Assembly (NCBI GenBank): GCA_002390425.1 | Contig: DGPL01000029.1 | Span: forward strand, 167,816-172,833 | Direction: 5' to 3' | DNA: 5,018 bases | Source: Kordiimonadaceae bacterium UBA4441 | GTDB lineage: Bacteria; Pseudomonadota; Alphaproteobacteria; Sphingomonadales; Emcibacteraceae | Shown here: positions 1 to 5,018 of the stretch, one piece after another | Layout: every line of letters starts with the position of its first letter | How positions within the stretch are numbered: position 1 is the first letter of the stretch | Program-made: the position numbers and the translations under genes | The notes under the pieces: model-generated | Seen by the model: the letters and a program-made list of their open reading frames with translations, nothing else | Database searches by the model: none | Told to the model about the DNA's origin: nothing

Positions 1-12
1 AGTATTATCCAT

Positions 13-40
13 TTTACAAAATTTAGGATTGGATTATAGT
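13..40 (+). promoter_or_regulatory. Putative sigma70-type promoter for the P1 peptidase gene
   Basis: A -35-like TTTACA at 13-18 and a -10-like TATAGT at 35-40 each match the housekeeping consensus at 5 of 6 positions and are separated by 16 nt. Transcription would start near 47, giving a leader of only about 20 nt that holds the Shine-Dalgarno. A perfect TATAAT at 44-49 is an alternative -10, but its best -35 partner (TTTAGG, 22-27) is poor. The region is AT-rich, so chance matches are likely. This is inference from sequence only. Confidence 0.45.
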
Positions 41-54
41 CTCTATAATTAATT

Positions 55-60
55 AAGGAG
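55..60 (+). promoter_or_regulatory. Shine-Dalgarno of the P1 peptidase gene
   Basis: AAGGAG lies 7 nt before the ATG at 68. It is a near-perfect ribosome binding site at good spacing. It supports the start that also gives a complete signal peptide. Confidence 0.85.
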
Positions 61-67
61 AATTAAT

Positions 68-1216
68 ATGTTAAGATCCGTTATTCCGTCGATTTTGTTT
101 ATAGGCGCATTGATATTACCAGCAGATGCAGAACAAGTACGCTCACGTGATATCGGACTTAAGCCTGGGATTTTAAATACGGGTGACTTAAATGCTATTA
201 CAGATGTCGAAGGCGTCTTGGTCGGTCATGTGACATTGGATTTAGGTGACAGCGTTAGAACCGGTGCTACCGCCATTCTTCCCCATGGGGGCAATATTTA
301 TCAGAATAAAGTTCCAGCAGCAGCAGTGATTGGTAATGGCTTTGGTAAAATGATGGGATATACCCAAATTCATGAACTTGGTGAAATTGAGACACCTATT
401 CTATTAACGAATACATTGAATGTTTCACGTGCGGCAGATGCGATCCTTGATTGGACGCTGGCACAAGAGGGTAATGAAGCGGTTCGGTCTGTCAATAATG
501 TGGTTGGGGAAACAAATGATGCGGGTCTTAATGACATACGGGGCCGCCATTTAACGGCAGATATTATTATTAAAGCAATAGAAGGTGCTAAATCAGGATC
601 AGTAGAAGAAGGTGATGTCGGAGCAGGAAAAGGAACCAGCGCGTTTGGCTGGAAAGGCGGTATTGGAACTTCATCTAGGGTATTACCTGATGAACTCGGG
701 GGATATACCGTAGGGGTTTTGGTACAAAGTAATTATGGTGGCATTCTGATGATGGACGGCGTGCCAGTTGGTGAGGAATTAAACCAATTTTATTTACAGG
801 ATTATGTTGATAGTGATGTGGCCGATGGATCTATCATGATGATTGTTGCTACTGATGCGCCTCTATCAGATAGAAACCTTGAACGTCTTGGTAATCGTGC
901 AATGACAGGATTGGCGAGAACGGGTTCATCCATGACCAACGGAAGTGGTGACTATGTGATTAGTTTTTCAACGGCCGAAAGTGTTAGACGCACTTCGGAT
1001 CGCCGTAATGAAAATGCACAGATTGAAGAAATACCAAATAATCGCGTTTCGCCGCTCTTTCAAGCAGCGGCAGAAGCTACCGAAGAAGCTATATATAATT
1101 CATTATTAATGGCACGTTCTGTTACATCAAAAAATGTTATCACTGGGGAAACAAAAACTGTACATGAGCTTCCGGTTGATAAGGTTCGTGCGATCTTAAA
1201 GAAATACGGTCGATAA
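68..1216 (+). CDS. Exported P1-family peptidase (DmpA/BapA-like N-terminal-nucleophile aminopeptidase)
   Basis: This 382-residue protein belongs to peptidase family S58 (P1), which includes DmpA L-aminopeptidase/D-esterase and the BapA beta-peptidyl aminopeptidases. Family members are made as inactive precursors that cut themselves at a Gly-Ser bond; the freed Ser is the N-terminal nucleophile of the small subunit. Here NGSGD at 291-295 puts the cut between Gly292 and Ser293, equivalent to Ser250 of DmpA. Other family segments are GETNDAGLNDIRG (147-159), the glycine-rich VGAGKGT to GGIGTSSR (184-204), VLVQSNYG (217-224), ATDAPL (261-266) and the FSTA stretch after the nucleophile. Residues 1-21 form a signal peptide with a hydrophobic core at about 7-18 and an ADA cleavage site before Glu22, so the enzyme should work in the periplasm. 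Mature subunits would span about 22-292 and 293-382. Length is normal. The substrate (L- or D-aminoacyl peptides, amides, or beta-peptides) cannot be told from sequence. The helicase gene starts 40 nt downstream with no visible terminator. Confidence 0.9.
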   Translation: MLRSVIPSILFIGALILPADAEQVRSRDIGLKPGILNTGDLNAITDVEGVLVGHVTLDLGDSVRTGATAILPHGGNIYQNKVPAAAVIGNGFGKMMGYTQIHELGEIETPILLTNTLNVSRAADAILDWTLAQEGNEAVRSVNNVVGETNDAGLNDIRGRHLTADIIIKAIEGAKSGSVEEGDVGAGKGTSAFGWKGGIGTSSRVLPDELGGYTVGVLVQSNYGGILMMDGVPVGEELNQFYLQDYVDSDVADGSIMMIVATDAPLSDRNLERLGNRAMTGLARTGSSMTNGSGDYVISFSTAESVRRTSDRRNENAQIEEIPNNRVSPLFQAAAEATEEAIYNSLLMARSVTSKNVITGETKTVHELPVDKVRAILKKYGR

Positions 1217-1230
1217 TAGGCTTGGGTTTT

Positions 1231-1239
1231 AGAGGGGAA
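1231..1239 (+). promoter_or_regulatory. Displaced Shine-Dalgarno-like site before the helicase gene
   Basis: AGAGGGGAA is the only purine-rich Shine-Dalgarno-like stretch upstream of the helicase ATG at 1257, but it ends about 17-18 nt before it, well beyond the usual 5-9 nt. An in-frame stop (TAA, 1245-1247) rules out any earlier start. Motif I begins at residue 20, which rules out a much later one. The start is therefore fixed by the reading frame while its ribosome binding site looks weak. Confidence 0.45.
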
Positions 1240-1256
1240 TGTGTTAATTCGCGCAC

Positions 1257-4124
1257 ATGAAAAATATTTCAAATCAAGCTGCGGAAACAAAGAGCCACGT
1301 TAAGGCCGTTTTAGGTCCGACCAATACAGGTAAAACCCATTTGGCCGTTGAACGGATGCTGGGTCATGCGTCAGGCATGATTGGCTTACCACTGCGTTTG
1401 CTTGCGCGCGAAATTTATGACCGCGTGGTTGATAAACAGGGCAATACTCATGTGGCTCTTATCACAGGTGAAGAGAAAATCGTTCCCAAAAATGCACGTT
1501 ATTTTATTTGTACCGTGGAAAGCATGCCGGTTGAGCGGACGGTGGATTTCCTAGCAATTGATGAAGTTCAGCTCGCAGCGGATTTTGATCGTGGACATGT
1601 GTTTACGGATCGTTTGCTGCGTTCACGCGGCCGCCAAGAAACAATGTTGCTTGGGTCGGAAACAATAAGACCACTTATTAAACATCTTATTCCTGACGTA
1701 GAATTTATAACACGCCCTCGTTTTTCAGAGCTTATATATGTTGAACCAAAAAAGTTAAGCCGCTTGCCCAGACGCAGTGCTTTGATAACTTTCAGCACTA
1801 ATAATGTTTATGCATATGCGGAAATGCTTCGCAGAGCTAAAGGGGGTGTCGCTGTAGTGATGGGGGCTCTAAGCCCTCGAACACGAAATGCCCAAGTTGA
1901 GCTATATCAGAATGGTGATGTAGATCATGTGGTTGCGACCGACGCTATCGGCATGGGACTTAATATGGATATTGATCACGTAAGTTTCGCGGATACTTCA
2001 AAATTTGATGGTCGAACCATGCGTGACTTAATGCCTTCTGAACTTGCTCAAATTGCGGGACGAGCCGGACGTTACATGAATAATGGGACCTTTGGATGTC
2101 TCACTGAAGGAGCAGACTATCAATCGGGGTTAAGTCCTGAAATGGTTTATGCCGTTGAAAATCATCAATTTGCGCCATTGACGGTTTTGCAGTGGCGAAA
2201 TGCATATATTGATTTTTCAAGAGCGGAAAGTGTGATTCGCTCACTTGCAGTGGTTCCGAAGCGATCTGGTCTAACCCGTACCATGGACAAACTCGATCTT
2301 GATACATTTAGAAAATTATCTGAAACGACTGATATTAAAGATATGCTTGGCGGTCCAGCGGCCGTTAAAATGCTTTGGGAAGTCTGTCAAATACCAGACT
2401 TTAGACAGGTTTCAGACGATGAACACGCAAAATTATGCGCAAGTATTTATCGGCAGATTTCTGCGGATAATGGGCGCATAAAGGAAGACTGGTTCGCAGA
2501 GCAGATTAAACCATTTAAAAGAATTCAAGGCGATATAGATGCCTTATCAGCACGCATTGCATATGTGCGTACTTTAACTTATATTTCAAACCGTAGCGGA
2601 TGGTGCGAAAACCAAAAATATTGGCAATCGCAAACAAGAGATGTTGAAGACAGACTATCAGATGCGCTACATGAACGATTGACGAAGCGTTTTGTCAGTA
2701 GACGGACGTCAGTATTAATGCGGGAATTACGCCAAAAAGGAAAATTAATGGCCAATATTGAAACGGATGGCGGTGTTTATGTTGAAGACCACTTCATCGG
2801 CACTATTGAGGGCTTCCAATTCAAAGAAGATGAAGGAGCATTCGGAGAAGATAGTAAGATACTTCGAAATGCTGCGGATAAAACATTGAAAGAAGAAATC
2901 AAAAACCGAGCTGAAGAATTTAATCAAGCCGAAGATGGTGAGATAAGCCTTATTTTTGGTGACCCGCTGACCAGAAGCACGATTAATTGGCGTGGCATTC
3001 CTGTTGGTCGCATTATGAAGGGGACGTCAATATTAACACCTAAAGCTCTAGTCCAACCAACACCTGTATTGCAAGGGGATGCTTTAAATTTGGTTCAGGC
3101 AAAATTAGAACGCTGGTTAGAAGCGCATATTGCTGATGTTCTTGCACCATTATTTGCTTTACAAGAAGCGGCAAATGGTGCCAAAGATGAAGAAGGCAAT
3201 GACCGTATTAGCGGAATGGCACGCGGGATTGCTTTTCAAATGGTTGAGAAATTGGGAACTATCCCTCGCCGCCTTATCGCAAAAGATTTTAAAGAAGTGG
3301 ATAGTGCGGGACGATTTCAAATTAAAAAATTGGGTGTATGGCTTGGGGCGACAAGCCTTTATATTCCGGCGCTTTTAAAACCGGCGCCTGCGCAATTAAG
3401 ATTACTTTTATGGGCATTATTTAATGATCAAGAAAGATTACCAGAAATACCACCTGCGGGACTCTGTACGATAAAAGTTGATCAAAAAGCATCCCGTGTT
3501 TTTTATGAAGTAACGGGCTACCGGGTAGTTGGGGAGAATGCGGTTCGTTTAGATATGCTAGAGCGACTTGCCAATGCCGCGCGCGAAGTTTCAATGAAAG
3601 GTCCGTTTCCTATGGACCCTGATCTTATGAGCCTCGTGGGAACAAGTGGCACTGATTTTATCGAAATTATGAAATATCTTGGATATGTCACGAAAGAATA
3701 TGATGTTGCGGAAGCCGCTGAAATTTTGGCTAAACGCAAAGACGATAAGCAAGAAAAAACAAATGAAGATGTGAACAGTAAAGCAAAAGATAAAGAAGAA
3801 GATAAATCTTCTGAAAAAACTGAAGAAGTCTCTAACGAAGAGAAGTCTTCAGAAAAATTAGAAGATGCTCAAGCAAAAGTTGATGAAGTCAAACCAGCTG
3901 AAAAAGTAGTTATTTTTACACATAAGCCGGAAAATACGCGCCGCAGACCTCAAGGCAAGCCAAACCAAGGTAAAAAGAAACCATTTAAAGGGAAAAAGAA
4001 ACACGCCCAAAAAGGTCCTATGGTTCATAAGGCGAATGCTCCCGCTAAAAAAGCTTCAATTGATCCTGATAGTCCTTTTGCGGCTCTTGCTGGTCTAAAA
4101 GATCAAATGAAAGGTAAAAAATAA
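1257..4124 (+). CDS. SUV3-like superfamily 2 ATP-dependent RNA helicase with charged C-terminal tail
   Basis: This 955-residue protein is an alphaproteobacterial relative of mitochondrial SUV3 (SUPV3L1), a 3'-to-5' helicase that works with PNPase or an RNase in RNA decay. It should unwind RNA in the cytoplasm using ATP. Motifs seen are Walker A GPTNTGKT (20-27, hallmark of SUV3), LPLRLLAREI (44-53, motif Ia region), DEVQ (102-105, motif II), LLGSET (131-136, probably motif III), ATDAIGMGLN (227-236, motif V) and QIAGRAGR (265-272, motif VI). Two RecA-like domains thus fill about 15-300. A helical region with no motif I recognise spans about 300-820, including WRGIPVGRIMKG (578-589). From about 825 the chain turns low-complexity: first mixed Lys/Glu (825-880), then strongly basic with repeated GKKK (905-908, 912-915), ending in DPDSPFAALAGLK. 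The tail is probably disordered and may bind RNA or a partner. The ATG at 1257 is the first possible start after an in-frame TAA. The S4 gene follows after 16 nt. All key ATPase residues are present. The family call is firm; the bacterial role and partner are not established here. Confidence 0.93.
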   Translation: MKNISNQAAETKSHVKAVLGPTNTGKTHLAVERMLGHASGMIGLPLRLLAREIYDRVVDKQGNTHVALITGEEKIVPKNARYFICTVESMPVERTVDFLAIDEVQLAADFDRGHVFTDRLLRSRGRQETMLLGSETIRPLIKHLIPDVEFITRPRFSELIYVEPKKLSRLPRRSALITFSTNNVYAYAEMLRRAKGGVAVVMGALSPRTRNAQVELYQNGDVDHVVATDAIGMGLNMDIDHVSFADTSKFDGRTMRDLMPSELAQIAGRAGRYMNNGTFGCLTEGADYQSGLSPEMVYAVENHQFAPLTVLQWRNAYIDFSRAESVIRSLAVVPKRSGLTRTMDKLDLDTFRKLSETTDIKDMLGGPAAVKMLWEVCQIPDFRQVSDDEHAKLCASIYRQISADNGRIKEDWFAEQIKPFKRIQGDIDALSARIAYVRTLTYISNRSGWCENQKYWQSQTRDVEDRLSDALHERLTKRFVSRRTSVLMRELRQKGKLMANIETDGGVYVEDHFIGTIEGFQFKEDEGAFGEDSKILRNAADKTLKEEIKNRAEEFNQAEDGEISLIFGDPLTRSTINWRGIPVGRIMKGTSILTPKALVQPTPVLQGDALNLVQAKLERWLEAHIADVLAPLFALQEAANGAKDEEGNDRISGMARGIAFQMVEKLGTIPRRLIAKDFKEVDSAGRFQIKKLGVWLGATSLYIPALLKPAPAQLRLLLWALFNDQERLPEIPPAGLCTIKVDQKASRVFYEVTGYRVVGENAVRLDMLERLANAAREVSMKGPFPMDPDLMSLVGTSGTDFIEIMKYLGYVTKEYDVAEAAEILAKRKDDKQEKTNEDVNSKAKDKEEDKSSEKTEEVSNEEKSSEKLEDAQAKVDEVKPAEKVVIFTHKPENTRRRPQGKPNQGKKKPFKGKKKHAQKGPMVHKANAPAKKASIDPDSPFAALAGLKDQMKGKK
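3798..3866 (+). repeat. Imperfect 39-bp tandem duplication inside the helicase tail
   Basis: Residues 848-857 (EDKSSEKTEE) recur 13 codons later as 861-870 (EEKSSEKLED). At DNA level 3798-3827 and 3837-3866 match at 23 of 30 bases, with several differences silent. This fits an old in-frame duplication or convergent low-complexity drift in a Lys/Glu-rich linker. The repeat keeps the reading frame, so it changes only linker length. Confidence 0.5.
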
Positions 4125-4148
4125 ATGGGCAAATTACCATATGTCTGA
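4125..4148 (+). other. Seven-codon mini-ORF bridging helicase stop and S4 start
   Basis: An ATG sits directly after the helicase stop (TAAATG, 4122-4127) and opens a seven-codon frame, MGKLPYV, ending at TGA 4146-4148, inside the second and third codons of the S4 gene that starts at 4141. AAAGG at 4110-4114 lies 10 nt before this ATG, whereas the S4 ATG has no good Shine-Dalgarno of its own. The mini-ORF could let terminating ribosomes reach the S4 start by re-initiation. It could equally be chance; no family resemblance is expected at this length. Confidence 0.25.
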
Positions 4149-4530
4149 GAAAATACGAACGCAACGCATTGATGTGTGGCTTTGGCATGCCCGATTTTAC
4201 AAAACCCGCTCGCTTGCATCTAAGATGGTTCGCGGTGGGAAAGTCCGACTTAACGGTAACTTATGTAAAAAATCCAGTTCGGTCGTGTTGCCAGGTGATA
4301 TCCTCACATACATAAGAGTTGATGATATTTATATCGCTAAAGTTTTAGATATCGGGACGAGACGAGGCCCTGCTCCAGAAGCGCAACTATTATATGAAGA
4401 CCTAACGCCACCTAAAGTGATCCATAAAGACCAGCCGCGTGAAATGTCAATTATAAGAGAAAAAGGATTAGGGCGTCCTACTAAAGCTGATAGACGCGCC
4501 ATTGATCGATTGATGGACCGTGATTTATAA
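4141..4530 (+). CDS. hslR: S4-domain RNA-binding protein, Hsp15 (HslR) family
   Basis: This 129-residue protein matches the Hsp15 family, small RNA-binding proteins. E. coli HslR (133 residues) binds free 50S subunits that still carry a nascent-chain tRNA and helps recycle them. The S4 domain spans about 8-70, with WLWHARFYKTR (13-23) and GGKVRLNG (32-39) closely resembling the E. coli protein from memory. RRGPAPEAQLLYED (74-87) corresponds to the family's post-domain segment, and the basic C-terminus carries GRPTKADRR (111-119). It should be cytoplasmic. The ATG at 4141 is the first start after an in-frame TGA at 4108-4110. It lies 16 nt after the helicase gene and lacks a clear Shine-Dalgarno, which suggests translational coupling. 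A SUV3-like helicase next to an S4 protein is a common alphaproteobacterial arrangement, supporting a shared RNA or ribosome role. Heat induction, known for E. coli hslR, cannot be inferred here because no heat-shock promoter is visible. Confidence 0.9.
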   Translation: MSEKIRTQRIDVWLWHARFYKTRSLASKMVRGGKVRLNGNLCKKSSSVVLPGDILTYIRVDDIYIAKVLDIGTRRGPAPEAQLLYEDLTPPKVIHKDQPREMSIIREKGLGRPTKADRRAIDRLMDRDL

Positions 4531-4593
4531 GAAAAATTTTCTTTAATTATTAACTTCTTTTTAGAATTCAGTCGTTACTTTGTTCTTATCTTT

Positions 4594-4599
4594 AAGGAG
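4594..4599 (+). promoter_or_regulatory. Shine-Dalgarno deciding the start of the aspartic protease gene
   Basis: AAGGAG lies 5 nt before the ATG at 4605. It selects this start over the later in-frame Met codons at residues 35 and 54, and this start also yields an N-terminal membrane segment. The 74-nt gap upstream (4531-4604) is very AT-rich; I see neither a GC-rich terminator hairpin nor a good promoter in it. Confidence 0.8.
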
Positions 4600-4604
4600 C
4601 AAAA

Positions 4605-5018
4605 ATGGGTTTTTTTACTAAAGCAGTGTTTTTTATAGGGTTACTTTACGTCCTATATACGTCTTATGGGGTAGATTTTTTAACGAATTCTGCCAACCGC
4701 TCAAGAATGCCTAATACTGAAGAAAAGAATGTTACCAATGTTGCTCATTCGCTTGAAATACCGATGCAGCGTGATGGTCGTTATTGGCTTGATATGCAGG
4801 TGAGCAATTATGATGTTCAGTTTATTGTTGATACTGGTGCAACGCTCGTAACGCTCAGTTATTCTGATGCACAGAAAATGAATTTGTATCTTAATGAAAG
4901 TGATTTTAGCATCCCTGTTAATACCGCTGGCGGTGTTACAAAAATAGCCGAAATCAATATTGATAGAATTTCATATGGTGTCATTGACGTTTATAATGTT
5001 CAGGCACTTGTTGCTCAA
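4605..5018 (+). CDS. Membrane-anchored retropepsin-like (clan AA) aspartic protease, 3' end missing
   Basis: The frame is open for 138 codons to the last base, so the C-terminus lies outside the window. Residues 4-22 form one hydrophobic segment (FFTKAVFFIGLLYVLYTSYG region), likely a membrane anchor or uncleaved signal with the protease domain in the periplasm. A polar linker follows to about 48. The retropepsin-like domain starts near 49 and carries FIVDTGAT at 73-80, with Asp76 as the catalytic aspartate of the Asp-Thr-Gly triad. TAGG (107-110) and the following beta-rich stretch fit the flap and second half of such domains. This is the pattern of the bacterial TIGR02281/COG3577 proteases, which have one DTG per chain and must dimerise to be active. 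Physiological substrates of this group are largely unknown. The conserved hydrophobic LLG-type motif expected near the C-terminus should lie just beyond 5018. It could belong to the S4 operon or be separately expressed; the 74-nt gap leaves this open. Confidence 0.85.
   Translation, partial: MGFFTKAVFFIGLLYVLYTSYGVDFLTNSANRSRMPNTEEKNVTNVAHSLEIPMQRDGRYWLDMQVSNYDVQFIVDTGATLVTLSYSDAQKMNLYLNESDFSIPVNTAGGVTKIAEINIDRISYGVIDVYNVQALVAQ

Noticed and set aside
1239..1247. ATG-TGT-TAA as a real leader peptide.
   Set aside because: Two codons with the Shine-Dalgarno-like stretch overlapping the start is not a credible gene; kept only as context for the helicase start.
2745..2927. Minus-strand open frames inside the helicase and peptidase genes, such as this 60-codon one and similar ones at 1060-1290, 1568-1798, 2101-2307 and 3518-3739.
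   Set aside because: They lie opposite strongly conserved coding sequence, lack recognisable domains or good ribosome binding sites, and are best read as shadows.
3130..3378. Plus-strand 82-codon open frame within the helicase gene, and a similar one at 2299-2481.
   Set aside because: They overlap the helicase in another frame, and their products show no domain pattern.
4529..4543. Perfect 7-bp inverted repeat AAGAAAA / TTTTCTT just after the S4 gene, followed by T-rich sequence, as a possible terminator.
   Set aside because: The arms are separated by one base so no hairpin loop can form, and the stem would be almost all A-T. It is better explained by the AT-rich spacer.
4543..4553. Short inverted repeat TTAAT-T-ATTAA as a possible operator.
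   Set aside because: Such AT-only palindromes are expected by chance in this spacer and match no operator I recognise.
4587..4592. TATCTT as a -10 element for the protease gene.
   Set aside because: No acceptable -35 lies 16-18 nt upstream, and the match is only 4 of 6 in AT-rich DNA.

Overview
The window looks like ordinary chromosomal sequence from an alphaproteobacterium of fairly low GC (about 40 % by eye). The assignment rests mainly on the central gene, a SUV3-type RNA helicase of the kind found in Alphaproteobacteria and mitochondria, sitting directly upstream of an Hsp15-like S4 RNA-binding protein. That gene pair is typical of Alphaproteobacteria. I cannot name the genus.

All four genes lie on the + strand. 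Positions 1-67 hold a plausible sigma70-type promoter and a strong Shine-Dalgarno. Positions 68-1216 encode an exported P1-family (DmpA/BapA-like) aminopeptidase that matures by self-cleavage at a Gly-Ser bond. Positions 1257-4124 encode the 955-residue SUV3-like helicase, which ends in a long charged, low-complexity tail. Positions 4141-4530 encode the S4 protein (HslR/Hsp15 family). From 4605 the window enters a membrane-anchored retropepsin-like aspartic protease that runs off the right edge; it is open in one frame to the last base.

Gaps between genes are 40, 16 and 74 nt, and I see no convincing terminator, so co-transcription is possible throughout and most likely for helicase plus S4. 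These two fit a shared role in RNA or ribosome maintenance. The two flanking peptidases are predicted to act outside the cytoplasm or at the membrane, and nothing in the sequence ties them functionally to the RNA genes.

There is no RNA gene, mobile element, CRISPR array or integration scar. I found no evidence of a new multi-gene system. The points worth a second look are modest: the helicase's unusual translation start and charged tail, a seven-codon mini-ORF bridging the helicase and S4 genes, the exported P1 peptidase of unknown substrate, and the protease gene following the S4 gene.
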